A stretch of DNA of 64,000 nucleotides from Alteromonas gracilis (GCF_002993325.1 NZ_PVNO01000025.1:62001-126000); one strand, 5' to 3'; counted from the first letter of the stretch, positions 37,037-47,640 are shown. Program-made: numbers and translations. Notes: generated by a model not told the origin, from the letters alone.

Positions 37037-37600
37037 TTAAAATCCTTTAGGGGTACTTTTTAGAAAGGCAACTTCATCCTGGGTTGATTCACGACCTAAC
37101 ACCTTGTTTCGATGCGGATATCGACCAAAGCGCTCTATCACGTTTTGGTGTCGCTTTTCAAAAGTGAAGGCTTGCTCTAGCCCCTCCTGTGAAAATAGTT
37201 CAAGGGCTACATCATGAATAGCGAGGGACTCGCTGTGCATAAAGGGCATATACAAAAATGTGCGTTGCTGTGGGGTAAGCACTTTATCGGCCTCAACGCT
37301 TACCGCTTCTTGTGCCAATATTAAAGCAATGTTGTCGGCGCTGTAGGCATCGGCATGACCCCGAAATATATTTCGGGAAAATTGATCAAGAAGTAGGATT
37401 TCTGCAAGGCGACCAGTGGGGGTTGCACGCCAAGGCCATAGTTCGCCGTTTAAGGCAGCTAAACGCAGTTTAGAAAATCGAGACGTGATGGTTTTATCAA
37501 CCGCAGCGTCTTCTTTAAACCATTGTTCGGGCGAAAGTTCCCCGAACCAAAAATCTAACACACCGTTAGCTTCTTCCATGACCACTTGTGTTTTATCCAT
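37037..37600 (-). CDS. DUF924 family protein
   Basis: The 187-residue protein is an all-helical DUF924 member: VLDFWFGELSPEQWF, then EILLLDQFSRNIFRG and TFLYMPFMHSESL. The start at 37600 follows GGAG. The family is widespread, TPR-like, and of unknown function. It is transcribed toward the amidase operon but separated from it by 185 bases with no clear terminator. Confidence 0.88.
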   Translation of the reverse strand: MDKTQVVMEEANGVLDFWFGELSPEQWFKEDAAVDKTITSRFSKLRLAALNGELWPWRATPTGRLAEILLLDQFSRNIFRGHADAYSADNIALILAQEAVSVEADKVLTPQQRTFLYMPFMHSESLAIHDVALELFSQEGLEQAFTFEKRHQNVIERFGRYPHRNKVLGRESTQDEVAFLKSTPKGF

Positions 37601-37752
37601 TTCTACTCCAACAACACGTCTAAGCAGCAAAATTAACGTTAATTTCACTTATACCTATTTTTTAGCTAGAAAGTTCCTTCTTCGCTTGAAAAATAAAAAA
37701 TACCTGCTACTGATTTTAGTAGTATTGCTCAAAAAGCGTACGAATGGAAGTG

Positions 37753-38586
37753 TCAGCGCTTAGGATCCTCTAATTCATCCATCTGTATATAAATGTCGGT
37801 AATGGCATCCACTCGGTTTGCAGCTGCACTACCTAACACTTCGTAAGTTAAGTTACACAACGAAGCTACGAGGCTCATGGGCGCGGCGTAACTGTCAAAC
37901 GGTGAATCTCCGCCAATATGCGTTATCAGCAAGTGGTCAACATCCTGTCTGTAGCCTTGCCCTGTTGGGTCGGTAATAAGTACCGTCTTGCAATGTTTAA
38001 TACTATTTAGAACATATTTAAACTGGCGCGTTCTGCGGCGAAACCCAAATAAAACAACAACGTCATTCTCTGTTAAGTCGATAATATCTTCACTCAACGT
38101 TTGCCCTGGCTGCGGCAATACGCGAACAGAAGTACGAATCTGTTTAAGCTGTTGCCTGAAATGAAGGGCGATAGGATAGGCGTTTCGAAACCCTATTAAT
38201 GTGACTTGTTGGGCAGTAGCAAGTATTTCTGCTATCTCGTTTAATGCAGCGGGTGACGTGCCTTCAAACGTGTTCGCCAGATTTTTGCTGTCGCTCTCGT
38301 GCTGCAATACACCACTTGAAGGGCTAACTACCGGAACGCCTTGTTCCCTTAGCTGCACCAGTGCATCTTTTGCCTGCTGATGAGAGTCGAAACCTAGCTG
38401 TCGAAAAAAGCGACTTACCGTTGCCTTTGATGTACCTGTTTTTTCCGCAATAAGTGATATGGATTGGCTAAGCACCGCAATAGGATTTTGCTGAATATAA
38501 TGCGCGATCGATTGGCCTGAAGGAGAGAGTGATGCGTAGTGTTTTTCAATCTGTTTTAAAACGTCGCTAGGGCTGCTTTTTGTCAT
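37753..38586 (-). CDS. RpiR/MurR-family transcriptional regulator
   Basis: The 277-residue protein has an N-terminal HTH_6 domain (SLIAEKTGTSKATVSRFFRQLGFDS, about 40-65) and a C-terminal SIS domain (about 120-245) that binds phosphosugars or related ligands. The ATG at 38586 follows AAGG; a TTG and an ATG further up lack good sites. RpiR members also control purine or allantoin genes in other bacteria, so it may control the amidase-pucG operon through the palindrome at 36893. This is inference from position. Confidence 0.87.
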   Translation of the reverse strand: MTKSSPSDVLKQIEKHYASLSPSGQSIAHYIQQNPIAVLSQSISLIAEKTGTSKATVSRFFRQLGFDSHQQAKDALVQLREQGVPVVSPSSGVLQHESDSKNLANTFEGTSPAALNEIAEILATAQQVTLIGFRNAYPIALHFRQQLKQIRTSVRVLPQPGQTLSEDIIDLTENDVVVLFGFRRRTRQFKYVLNSIKHCKTVLITDPTGQGYRQDVDHLLITHIGGDSPFDSYAAPMSLVASLCNLTYEVLGSAAANRVDAITDIYIQMDELEDPKR

Positions 38587-38968
38587 TGGTTTCGCCTTAT
38601 ACATCTTGTGCAATTATTTCACGACTTTTGTGCGTTGTACAAACACTACCTGAGTTTAGAAGTCTAGCTAGCCTCTATTCATAGATTTATATCGTGATTT
38701 TTTATTCATCCTTGTCGTTAGTTAACTGCTATTCAAGGCAAAGCTAAAGTAAAAGTTTATGGAAATTAAACGCTTACTTATCAGCTTTGGCATATAGGCT
38801 AAAGTTGCAATCAATTAATTCACTGTACCTGCCATTTTGGCACTACAATTTCATATACAGAGAATATTCATAAAACTGTCATCAGTTGGTAATTAATTTG
38901 TTGTTTCGCACTTGCCTGTTCAAGACGAACAGGGTGCTTACGGCTAGCGTTTTTAGAAGGGGTGTGTT
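38587..38968. other. Divergent intergenic region between the RpiR and CPBP genes
   Basis: AT-rich with no open frame of note. I see no clear operator or terminator. Confidence 0.5.
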
Positions 38969-39595
38969 GTGGCAAAGCTGTGGTCTGAATTGATCTTGCT
39001 ATTTGTGGCGGTTCCCTTTGCCGTGCTGTATTGGATTAAACATTTTGCAGACTACCTCATGCCAATTTTGGGCATTATGGGGCTTTGTTGTCTGGCTATT
39101 TTGTTAGCGGACAAACAATTTAAGCGCATTAAATTATGGCATTGGGACGACTATAAAATTCATTTGAAAAGCACACTACGGCTATTTTTACCGTGGGCGA
39201 GCTTGCTTGCGCTAGTGGTTTACTTTTTAAAACCAGAGTTGTTTTTGCATTGGCCTATGAATCAGCCTTGGATGTGGGTAGCCACGCTGCTCATTTACCC
39301 GATAGTTTCAGTTATTCCCCAAGAAATCATATTTAGAACGTTTTTCTTTCATCGTTATAAGCGCATTTTGCCGTCTAAATATGCGAGATGGGCGTTAAGT
39401 ACCTTCCTATTTGGACTCGCTCACTTGGTTTATGGGAACTGGGTTGCGGTGGTGGTGTCTTGGATAGGCGGCGCGATATTCGGCTATCGCTACATGCATA
39501 CAAACTCAACGCCAGTGGTGGTTATTGAGCATGCTATCTGGGGAAGTTTTCTTTTCACAATAGGACTGGGATCTTATCTCGTTGTAGCGGCGTAA
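38969..39595 (+). CDS. CPBP-family intramembrane protease-like protein
   Basis: The 208-residue protein with about six membrane segments resembles the CAAX/bacteriocin-processing (CPBP, Abi) family. The usual EExxxR metal motif is QEIIFR here, so the first Glu is replaced by Gln. The second motif FGLAHLVYGNW keeps its His, and EHAIWG follows. It may therefore be impaired or use a variant site. It begins with GTG after AGAAGGGG. No neighbour suggests its target. Confidence 0.8.
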   Translation: MAKLWSELILLFVAVPFAVLYWIKHFADYLMPILGIMGLCCLAILLADKQFKRIKLWHWDDYKIHLKSTLRLFLPWASLLALVVYFLKPELFLHWPMNQPWMWVATLLIYPIVSVIPQEIIFRTFFFHRYKRILPSKYARWALSTFLFGLAHLVYGNWVAVVVSWIGGAIFGYRYMHTNSTPVVVIEHAIWGSFLFTIGLGSYLVVAA

Positions 39596-39740
39596 TACGT
39601 TTTACATACTTTTCTGTAATTGCGCTGAGAATACCTGTTTACACTGCTTTAATAGACGCGACGGGCTATATCCGACTTGGTTTAATTAGAAGCTAGAACA
39701 ATCCGCAAATGCACACAACATCGTACCAAGGAACTAGGTT

Positions 39741-41012
39741 ATGTTATCAACGATATTATCGATTCAGTGGCTCTCACCTTTCTCTACCTTCATGCAAAGT
39801 GCCGAAGGCGGCGGTGTAACAAGTTTATCTAACGCCCAATCTTTACTTACTGAGCTCTGGAATAATTTTGTCTATCGTTTGCCCGGTCTAGCTCTCGGTG
39901 TGGTAGTCATGTTGGTGTTTATATTGCTGGCACCCTATGTTGCCAAGGTTCTGGTTAAGCCTCTTACCCGAACAACAACGTCACCACTGCTGCGATCAGT
40001 TATTCAGCGAAGCGTAAGCTTAGTGCTCATTTTGCTTGGCATCTATTTGTTTTTGTTTCTGGCAGGGCTTACTGGGTTTGCTATTGCAGTGGTAAGCGGA
40101 ACAGGCGTTGTTGGCCTTATACTAGGCTTTGCGTTTAGAGATATTGCTGAAAACTTTATTTCTAGTTTGCTGCTTACTATTCAACGCCCTTTTAAAATTG
40201 GCGATATTGTTCAGGTTAATGACTTTACGGGCATTATTCAAAAGGTCACCGCCAGGGCTACAACACTAGTAGATTTCGATGGCAATCATATTCAAATTCC
40301 TAACGCCACTATTTACAAAGGCGTTATCAAAAATCTTACCGCTAACCCGCTTATGCGGGGGCAATTCGTTGTGGGCGTTGGCTATGATGCAGACATACAA
40401 CATGCTCAACAAATGGCACGTGAAATCACCATAGGGCAGGAAAACGTACTTCGCGACCCTGAACCACAAATACTTATCGATGAGCTAGGCTCTTCCACTT
40501 ACAATTTGAAAGTTTACTTTTGGGTGGATGTAGAGAAAACCAGCGTGGTCAAAATGTCATCGGTATTAATGCGGAACATTACGCTAGCCTTTCTTGAAGC
40601 CGGTATTAGCATGCCTGACGATGCGCGGGAAATTATATTTCCTCAGGGGTTAACCGTGAAAGGTGCCAATACAGCTAGAATCGAAGATATTACCGATGAA
40701 AATGAGCAAACAGAAAAATCATCGTCTCAACTAACATCGCAAAGTGATGCGAATAACCAGCCTAGCAACGAGATTGCAAAACCCAAAAATGATAAGCGCG
40801 ACGAGAAAAGTGACGACAAGACTAGGGGGGCAATTGCTATGAATGCCGACGCTGATGATGAGAGAAAGGATAAGCAGAACTCAAAAACAAGCGCCGCTAA
40901 AAATCTGGTTAAGGCTCAGCAGGGTGAAGATGACGTAACGTCTGACGCGCATGAAATAAGAGAACAGGCACGGAACTCAAGAGATCCCGAGGCAGGGGAG
41001 AATATTCTTTAG
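39741..41012 (+). CDS. MscS-family small-conductance mechanosensitive channel
   Basis: The 423-residue protein has three membrane segments (about 45-70, 90-112, 115-140), then the MscS pore-lining helix GTGVVGLILGFAFRDIAENFISSLLL and the beta domain FKIGDIVQVNDFTGIIQKVTARATTLVDFDGNHIQIPN. After about residue 300 comes a 120-residue charged, low-complexity tail rich in Asp, Glu, Lys, Ser and Gln, absent from E. coli MscS. The tail looks disordered and cytoplasmic. Confidence 0.93.
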   Translation: MLSTILSIQWLSPFSTFMQSAEGGGVTSLSNAQSLLTELWNNFVYRLPGLALGVVVMLVFILLAPYVAKVLVKPLTRTTTSPLLRSVIQRSVSLVLILLGIYLFLFLAGLTGFAIAVVSGTGVVGLILGFAFRDIAENFISSLLLTIQRPFKIGDIVQVNDFTGIIQKVTARATTLVDFDGNHIQIPNATIYKGVIKNLTANPLMRGQFVVGVGYDADIQHAQQMAREITIGQENVLRDPEPQILIDELGSSTYNLKVYFWVDVEKTSVVKMSSVLMRNITLAFLEAGISMPDDAREIIFPQGLTVKGANTARIEDITDENEQTEKSSSQLTSQSDANNQPSNEIAKPKNDKRDEKSDDKTRGAIAMNADADDERKDKQNSKTSAAKNLVKAQQGEDDVTSDAHEIREQARNSRDPEAGENIL

Positions 41013-41018
41013 TTAAAC

Positions 41019-41046
41019 AAGCCGCTTTCACAGCGGCTTTTTATTA
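41019..41046 (+). terminator. Terminator after the MscS gene
   Basis: An AAGCCGCT/AGCGGCTT stem with a 5-base loop (TTCAC) is followed by TTTATTATT, seven bases after the stop. Confidence 0.85.
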
Positions 41047-41157
41047 TTATAGCTGTACTTGTCACTTTACTTGGCGATGCGCTTTTCAGGGCGCGTCTGT
41101 GAGCAGCCTTCCACTGTTTTCTTTAATGTATGTTGTGCAACGTAGCGTCGATTTGTA

Positions 41158-42231
41158 TCAGCTAGGGGCAACAGGCGATAAGTTACAGCGGCCTAAAAAC
41201 TGTTGCCACAGATTAACATGTGCTTGCATTGCCTGGCTGTATTGTTCAAAGCCTTCTTTTGCTTGGGACTCTATGTATTCTTTAAGGTCGTTATGTAACG
41301 AAGGGTCGTCAATCCACGCATCCCACAAAGGTATTAGCTTGTAGTGATATTGATTAACCAAGCTGCCTACTGGCTGTATTTGTTCGATAAAAAAGAGATA
41401 AAACACATTACGCAGTATTTCAGCTTGGTCGCTGGCTCTGCCGTTAGGGCAGCTTACTGCGGCAAGCTTTGCGGTTAATACAGGGGTAAGTTCAGACAAT
41501 GCATCAGTTAGCGTTTGCTGCGTTTGCCACAGCGTGGCTGGCAAACGCGCACTGCGTATAATTTGTAATTGCTCTTCCAGTTCAGTGCTATCTATGGGGT
41601 TTTCAAAGGTTTCTGCACTGTTTAACGTATTCAGGTAAAAGAGCGCATTTATGCTTGATAACGCGTCTTTGTTGTTTTCGATAGACAGCAAGCGTTCAGG
41701 CGTATTTAGGGCCAGGCGCAACTCTTGGCTTCCCTGAATAAGATTTCCCCATGTCTTGCCGTAATCTAACGTTTTTTGTTCGCGCCAAGACGCTATTGTA
41801 TTGGCGAGTTTACTGGTGGCATTGTTCTGTGTTTCCTTCAATGCTGCTTCACAGTCTCTCAACACAGTAAGCAATTTACTTTCATGAACCAACCGTTGTG
41901 AAGGTAGCTGACTTTTACCTAACGATGTATTGCGTTCAGCCACCACCGTTCCTAACTCACAATCTTGCAGCGCATAGAATTCTCGCAGGTTTATACTTAT
42001 ACCTTCAATATTGTGTTTAAGGGTAGCTGAGTCAGTTAATTTAGGTAATGGCTTTACAATACCTTTCTCAAATAGCGCTGGAAGAGGCATGTCGAGTACC
42101 CGAGAAACCCGTTCAGCATAGTCCTCTAAGCTGTGTTTTACGGTAGTACTGCCAAAGCAGCCTACCAGTGATAGCGCAGCAATAGTGACCGCACCCCAGC
42201 GTACTACCCCGTTACGCGCAGGCTTTTTCAT
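41158..42231 (-). CDS. DUF3080-like lipoprotein
   Basis: The 357-residue precursor has a lipoprotein signal with lipobox LVGC (Cys at about 25) and a helical mature part, consistent with the gammaproteobacterial DUF3080 family. Its start overlaps the stop of the SDR gene (ATGA), and a fructosamine-kinase-like gene precedes that, so the three form an operon. The function is unknown. Confidence 0.8.
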   Translation of the reverse strand: MKKPARNGVVRWGAVTIAALSLVGCFGSTTVKHSLEDYAERVSRVLDMPLPALFEKGIVKPLPKLTDSATLKHNIEGISINLREFYALQDCELGTVVAERNTSLGKSQLPSQRLVHESKLLTVLRDCEAALKETQNNATSKLANTIASWREQKTLDYGKTWGNLIQGSQELRLALNTPERLLSIENNKDALSSINALFYLNTLNSAETFENPIDSTELEEQLQIIRSARLPATLWQTQQTLTDALSELTPVLTAKLAAVSCPNGRASDQAEILRNVFYLFFIEQIQPVGSLVNQYHYKLIPLWDAWIDDPSLHNDLKEYIESQAKEGFEQYSQAMQAHVNLWQQFLGRCNLSPVAPS

Positions 42232-42977
42232 GCCGATGCTCCTGTGTATAGGCTTCGTCCACCATCTACAAAAATAATCTGACCGGTGACATAAGACGCC
42301 GATATTAAAAATGAAAGCGTTTTAGCAATATCCTCAGGTTTACCTAGTTCTCCTAAGGGAATACTCGACAATAACTTGTCCTTTTCATCGTCTTCCATTT
42401 CTCTCTCTGGCCAGAGTATTGCGCCAGGGCCTATACCATTTACCCGAATATCGGGGGCTAAATCTATGGCTAGTGACTGTGTGAGCGAGGCAAGCCCCGA
42501 CTTTGCCAGCAAATAAACGCTGTGTTTGGGTAATGGGCGGTCAATGTGCATGTCTACCATATTAACGATGCAGCCTTTCGCTTTTCTAAGCGCAGGGGCT
42601 AACGCTTGACATAAGAACAAAGGCCCTTTCACATTACTTCCTACCAAAGACAGCCAGTCTTCCTCTGAAATACTGCCAATTGGAGTAGGGTAAAAACTCG
42701 ATGCATTGTTAACAAGTACATCCAGTTGCCCCCATACGTTTACTGCATTTTCGCTTAGGGCTTTCACATCTTCGCTATCGCACAAGTTAGCTTGCAAGCA
42801 GGTGGCAGACTCCGGGCGGATGTCATTGAGTTTTTGTGCAAGGGTGTGTGCATCGTCTTTTGAGTGACCATAGTGAATAATTACGCGAAAGCCTTCGCTG
42901 TGTAAACGCGTTGCCATGGCTGCACCAATACGCTTCGCTGCCCCGGTAATCAGTGCAACAGGGCCTGAGTCTGTCAT
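42228..42977 (-). CDS. SDR oxidoreductase, pteridine-reductase-like
   Basis: The 249-residue Rossmann enzyme has the TGAAKRIG cofactor motif, which is the TGxxxRxG variant of pteridine reductases (PTR1, FolM) that use NADPH. It also has NNASSFYPTPIG, the DMHIDRPLPKHSVYLLAK region with the Tyr-Lys pair, and VDGGRS. It may reduce dihydromonapterin or dihydrofolate. It lies between the kinase and lipoprotein genes. Confidence 0.87.
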   Translation of the reverse strand: MTDSGPVALITGAAKRIGAAMATRLHSEGFRVIIHYGHSKDDAHTLAQKLNDIRPESATCLQANLCDSEDVKALSENAVNVWGQLDVLVNNASSFYPTPIGSISEEDWLSLVGSNVKGPLFLCQALAPALRKAKGCIVNMVDMHIDRPLPKHSVYLLAKSGLASLTQSLAIDLAPDIRVNGIGPGAILWPEREMEDDEKDKLLSSIPLGELGKPEDIAKTLSFLISASYVTGQIIFVDGGRSLYTGASA

Positions 42978-43026
42978 AATTTAAGTGCTCTCTATTTCAA
43001 ATTCGCGTTCGGCGGTTCTAGCGTCT

Positions 43027-43911
43027 TTAAGACCTGTAGATATCGTCTAAAAGCTGTTTTGCTTGTGCTATGTAATGTGCGCCGAATAATAACCCGTGAT
43101 TTAAAATATGGTAAAGCTGGTAGATTGGTTTTCTTAATTGGTAATTTTTTTCGATAGGTGTGTGTGTATGGTAGCCATCAAAGAAAGGTTGGGGAAAACC
43201 TCCGAACAGCTCTGCCATGGCTAAATCGGTTTCGCCATCCCCCACATATACCGCTGGGTCAAACAAGACAGGCCCCTTGTTATTAAAACCAGCATTTCCA
43301 GCCCATAAGTCGCCGTGTAGTAGTGAAGGGTGGGGTTGATGTAGGCTAAGGAGGTTCCGTACATGAGTAACAATATCATCGATATTGCCCTCTTTTTTAT
43401 CCCAAAGCCCAGCTATAGCCAGGCGCTCCAGCATACTGCCAATACGCTTTTCGGCGAAAAAGTCAGCCCAAGACGCCATTCGACCGTTAGTTTGAACGTT
43501 AGCACCAATATAGTTATCGTGAGGCCAGCCATAGCTAGTATACGCATTAAGGGCATGCAGCGACGCTAATTGCTGCCCAAGGGTGAAGTAGCTCTCGGTG
43601 CTTGGTTCAATAAATCGAATATGAGAAAGGACCAAATACTCCATGTTGGGCGTTTCGTTTTTGGTTATGCCGTGGCAAATAACACGTGGGGTAGCAATAG
43701 TTTGTGAGCTTGCTATTGCTTTAAGCCCCTCAGCTTCAAGGAATAGTTGCTGCGTATCGTCGTAGCGTCTTGTTTTAACAAAATAGCGATGCGTACTGTC
43801 TTTAATAATAAAACTGTCGTGGGTATCGCCGCCGCTTACCCGTTCGGCTTTCTGGCAGCTAAAAAACTGCTGAGTCTCGTCTGAAATATGCTCGCTAATA
43901 AAATGCCACAT
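43027..43911 (-). CDS. Fructosamine/ketosamine-3-kinase family protein
   Basis: The 294-residue protein has the protein-kinase-like fold of the fructosamine kinase family. Catalytic motif is LLHGDLWAGNAGF (about 198-210), then FDPAVYVGDGETDLAM for metal binding, and an N-terminal GGDTHDSF. It would phosphorylate sugar adducts on proteins for repair. It is the first gene of the small minus-strand operon. Confidence 0.9.
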   Translation of the reverse strand: MWHFISEHISDETQQFFSCQKAERVSGGDTHDSFIIKDSTHRYFVKTRRYDDTQQLFLEAEGLKAIASSQTIATPRVICHGITKNETPNMEYLVLSHIRFIEPSTESYFTLGQQLASLHALNAYTSYGWPHDNYIGANVQTNGRMASWADFFAEKRIGSMLERLAIAGLWDKKEGNIDDIVTHVRNLLSLHQPHPSLLHGDLWAGNAGFNNKGPVLFDPAVYVGDGETDLAMAELFGGFPQPFFDGYHTHTPIEKNYQLRKPIYQLYHILNHGLLFGAHYIAQAKQLLDDIYRS

Positions 43912-44349
43912 ATAAACGCTCTGTACGCTATGTTTTGAAAAAGTTGAGCTTGCTGCTTAATCCGGTTTCACTATATCCGATTTCACTAACCTTACTTTTA
44001 TGCGCTGTGACGTCCATCTCACAATAGGTGCGACTGCGAGGCTTGTACAATCGACAACTAAAAAATCATCAAATAAGAGCAGCCTCACGAAGACCTATCG
44101 CATTTACGTCAAGTATGGGATAAGAAAACGATAAATGCACAAATCCTAATTCAAAATAATTAATTTAAAGACCGAACACCCATTATTTGGTCAAGAACGG
44201 CTTTTGAATATTGAAGTTGAACCTACACTAGTTATAATCCACCCCTTGCTTTTACAAAGAGCAATGTACGGGTGCCATTGCGCACGCTTAAATTTTTCAA
44301 AAAGATGCATGTGGCGCAGAGTAGGCGTCACCACTGTAAAGGAATTAAA
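43912..44349. promoter_or_regulatory. thrS promoter and leader region
   Basis: A good promoter lies at 44211-44238: TTGAAG, 16 bases, TATAAT. The transcript would have a leader of about 105 bases. A GUGGCGC / GCGUCAC hairpin is possible near 44311-44331. E. coli ThrRS binds its own leader, so translational control is plausible. An imperfect direct repeat TCCGnTTTCACTA occurs at 43961 and 43976. Confidence 0.55.
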
Positions 44350-46266
44350 ATGCCTGTAATTACCCTTCCTGATGGAAGCCAACGCGCTTTCGATAACGCT
44401 GTTTCTGTACTAGATGTTGCGAACGATATTGGCCCTGGTTTAGCCAAAGCAACCATTGCAGGAAAAGTAAACGGCGAACTAGTCGACGCCGTCGATATGA
44501 TTGACGCAGACGCGCAGCTTCAAATTATCACTGCAAAAGATGATGAAGGTTTAGAAATTCTTCGTCACAGCTGTGCGCACTTGTTAGGCCACGCTATCAA
44601 ACAACTTTGGCCTAACACCAAAATGGCTATCGGCCCTGTTATCGACAACGGTTTCTATTACGACGTTGATATGGAAGAAAGCCTGACCCAGGAAGATTTA
44701 GCCAAATTAGAAAAGCGTATGCTTGAATTGGCTAAAACCAATTACGACGTGGTTAAAAACAAAGTAAGCTGGCAAGAAGCCCGCGATGCGTTTGAAGCGC
44801 GCGGTGAAAGCTACAAAATGGAAATTCTTGATGAAAACATCAGTAAGGACGACCGCCCAGCACTTTATCACCACGAAGAATATACAGATATGTGTCGCGG
44901 CCCGCACGTGCCGAACATGAAGTTCTGTCACCACTTCAAACTAATGAAAGTGGCAGGCGCTTACTGGCGTGGCGACAGCGACAATAAAATGCTACAGCGT
45001 ATCTACGGTACGGCATGGGCTGATAAAAAGCAGCTTAAATCTTACCTGCAGCGCTTAGAAGAAGCGGAAAAGCGCGACCACCGTAAAATTGGTAAAGCAC
45101 TTAACCTTTTCCATTGGCAAGAAGAAGCCCCTGGCATGGTGTTCTGGCACAACGATGGTTGGTCGATTTACACCGAACTAGAAAGCTATGTGCGTAAGAA
45201 GCTACGCGAATACGGCTACGACGAAGTAAAGGGCCCATTAATGATGGACCGTTCGCTTTGGGAAAAATCAGGTCACTGGGACAAGTACGCTGAGAACATG
45301 TTCACAACTGAATCTGAAAAGCGGGAATATGCCGTTAAGCCAATGAACTGCCCGGGTCACGTACAAATCTTCAACCAAGGTTTGAAATCGTACCGCGACT
45401 TACCGCTTCGTATGGCTGAATTTGGCTGCTGTCACCGAAATGAACCATCGGGTGCGCTTCACGGTCTTATGCGTGTTCGTGGCTTTACCCAAGACGATGC
45501 TCATATTTTTTGTACAGAAGAACAGATCCTAGATGAGGTAAGTGGCTGTATTAAAATGGTGTATGAGACATACGCTGCGTTTGGTTTTGAAAATATCAAA
45601 GTTAAATTATCAACTCGCCCAGAAAAGCGTGTAGGTGCTGACGAGATATGGGATAAATCAGAAGCTGCGCTAGCGGATGCACTTAAAGCCAACAATATCG
45701 AGTTCGACTATCAACCTGGTGAAGGTGCGTTCTACGGCCCTAAAATTGAATTTACACTGCACGATTGCTTAGACCGTGCATGGCAGTGCGGTACGGTACA
45801 GCTTGATTTTTCAATGCCGGGTCGCTTAGGCTCTACCTACGTTGCTGAAGATGGCGAGCGCAAAGTGCCGGTAATGATTCACCGTGCTATTTTGGGTTCA
45901 CTAGAGCGTTTTATCGGTATCTTAACCGAAGAATTCGCAGGCTTCTTCCCACTGTGGTTGGCACCTCAGCAAGTTGTGGTAATGAACATTACCGACAAAC
46001 AAGCTGAATATGCATCAGATTGTGTAAAAAAACTGCATGATTTAGGGTTTAGAGCAAAGTCTGACTTGCGAAATGAGAAGATCGGCTTTAAAATCCGCGA
46101 GCACACATTGAAGCGTATTCCATATATGCTAGTGGTAGGCGATAAAGAAATGGAAGCGGGTGAAGTAGCAGTACGCTCTCGCCGCGGTGACGACCTAGGC
46201 AAAATGCGCCTGGAAGACTTTATTGCCATGGCTCAACAAGAAGTTGTAGAAAAGACAATTAAATAG
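44350..46266 (+). CDS. thrS: Threonyl-tRNA synthetase
   Basis: The 638-residue protein charges tRNA-Thr. It has a TGS domain (1-62), the editing domain (about 63-225, with [10 protein letters not shown]) and the class II catalytic core with zinc ligands Cys in [10 protein letters not shown], His in [17 protein letters not shown] and His in [14 protein letters not shown]. The anticodon-binding domain follows (about 540-638). The start at 44350 follows AAAGGA; the longer frame is not supported. The order thrS-infC-rpmI-rplT is conserved in gammaproteobacteria. Confidence 0.98.
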   Translation: MPVITLPDGSQRAFDNAVSVLDVANDIGPGLAKATIAGKVNGELVDAVDMIDADAQLQIITAKDDEGLEILRHSCAHLLGHAIKQLWPNTKMAIGPVIDNGFYYDVDMEESLTQEDLAKLEKRMLELAKTNYDVVKNKVSWQEARDAFEARGESYKMEILDENISKDDRPALYHHEEYTDMCRGPHVPNMKFCHHFKLMKVAGAYWRGDSDNKMLQRIYGTAWADKKQLKSYLQRLEEAEKRDHRKIGKALNLFHWQEEAPGMVFWHNDGWSIYTELESYVRKKLREYGYDEVKGPLMMDRSLWEKSGHWDKYAENMFTTESEKREYAVKPMNCPGHVQIFNQGLKSYRDLPLRMAEFGCCHRNEPSGALHGLMRVRGFTQDDAHIFCTEEQILDEVSGCIKMVYETYAAFGFENIKVKLSTRPEKRVGADEIWDKSEAALADALKANNIEFDYQPGEGAFYGPKIEFTLHDCLDRAWQCGTVQLDFSMPGRLGSTYVAEDGERKVPVMIHRAILGSLERFIGILTEEFAGFFPLWLAPQQVVVMNITDKQAEYASDCVKKLHDLGFRAKSDLRNEKIGFKIREHTLKRIPYMLVVGDKEMEAGEVAVRSRRGDDLGKMRLEDFIAMAQQEVVEKTIK

Positions 46267-46297
46267 TTGAGCATTTTGTGTATAATGCACAACACGG

Positions 46298-46350
46298 TGT
46301 CTGCTTTTGGTTTTACTTTCCGATTCATAAGAATCACCCAAAAGCAGACA
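46298..46350 (+). promoter_or_regulatory. Nested hairpin in the infC leader
   Basis: A perfect 13-bp stem TGTCTGCTTTTGG/CCAAAAGCAGACA encloses an inner GATTC/GAATC hairpin. It ends 16 bases before the GGAGG of infC. There is no T run after it, so it is a structured leader and not a terminator. A TATAAT at 46281-46286 just upstream could be an infC promoter -10. Confidence 0.75.
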
Positions 46351-46379
46351 GAAGAATTAAATGTTTGGAGGAATAGCAC

Positions 46380-46919
46380 ATTAAAGGCGCTAACAATAAG
46401 GCTCAGGGCGACAAAGCCCGCATTAACGATGAGATTAAAGCCAGAGAAGTAAGATTAATTGGCAAAGACGGTGAACAGGTTGGTGTGGTTTCGCTAGCAG
46501 ATGCTACGCGTGCCGCTGAAGAAGCGAGCCTAGATCTAGTAGAAATCAGTCCGAATGCCGAGCCGCCAGTCTGTAAAGTTATGGACTATGGCAAATTCCT
46601 CTTCGAAAAAAGTAAAGCTCAAAAAGAGCAGAAGAAAAAACAGAAGCAAATTCAGGTCAAGGAGATTAAATTTCGCCCTGGCACTGATGAAGGCGATTAC
46701 CAGGTCAAACTGCGCAACCTGCGTCGCTTTCTTGAAGGTGGTGATAAAGCCAAAGTTACGATCCGTTTCCGCGGACGTGAAATGGCGCACCAAGACATCG
46801 GTATCGACTTACTAAACCGCGTTAAAACGGATTTAGAAGAAGTCGCTACATGCGAGTCTTTCCCACGTCGTGTGGAAGGCCGTCAGATGATTATGGTGCT
46901 AGCCCCAAATAAGAAGTAG
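46380..46919 (+). CDS. infC: Translation initiation factor IF-3, AUU start
   Basis: The 179-residue IF-3 begins at the rare start codon ATT at 46380, placed eight bases after GGAGG. The translated N-terminus (M)[27 protein letters not shown] matches IF-3 of E. coli, which also starts with AUU; this codon lets IF-3 repress its own synthesis. The first ATG in frame lies about 60 codons into the gene (MDYGKFL) and a GTG only at 46485, so no standard start gives the whole protein. It has N- and C-terminal domains, with [27 protein letters not shown] typical. Confidence 0.97.
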   Translation: MKGANNKAQGDKARINDEIKAREVRLIGKDGEQVGVVSLADATRAAEEASLDLVEISPNAEPPVCKVMDYGKFLFEKSKAQKEQKKKQKQIQVKEIKFRPGTDEGDYQVKLRNLRRFLEGGDKAKVTIRFRGREMAHQDIGIDLLNRVKTDLEEVATCESFPRRVEGRQMIMVLAPNKK

Positions 46920-47036
46920 TAACGGTCTAAAGTTTTAAGGAATCTGCACCCTTAAACACCTTGCTGCTAAACATTAACCGGTATGACGTGACTGCAACAC
47001 AATAAATACCGATATTAACAATGCGGAGTTTTAGCA

Positions 47037-47234
47037 ATGCCTAAAATGAAAACTGTAAGCGGTGCCGCCAAGCGTTTTAAGAAAACGGGTTCTGGCCGCT
47101 TTAAAAGCAAACAGTCTCACTTACGTCACATTCTGACTAAGAAGAGCTCTAAGCGTAAACGTCACCTTCGTGGCAAAAAACTGGTTCATGACTCTGATAC
47201 CAAATTGGTTCAGCGCATGTTGCCTTACGTATAA
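47037..47234 (+). CDS. rpmI: 50S ribosomal protein L35
   Basis: The 65-residue basic protein begins [20 protein letters not shown] and ends with the L35 pattern. It lies 117 bases after infC. In E. coli that gap contains part of the L20 translational operator, and here too it may, though I could not derive the pseudoknot. It is probably coupled to rplT (18 bases downstream). Confidence 0.98.
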   Translation: MPKMKTVSGAAKRFKKTGSGRFKSKQSHLRHILTKKSSKRKRHLRGKKLVHDSDTKLVQRMLPYV

Positions 47235-47249
47235 GACTTAGGAGACTGA

Positions 47250-47609
<360 letters not shown>

Positions 47610-47640
47610 TTATTAACTAATTAAGTTTAAGTTCTTTCGG

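Noticed and set aside
46267..46452. 61-residue open frame between thrS and infC
   Set aside because: It overlaps the infC leader hairpin and start and has no ribosome site or family match.
46485..46919. infC starting at the GTG at 46485
   Set aside because: This would remove 35 conserved N-terminal residues. The ATT at 46380 with GGAGG gives the full IF-3.
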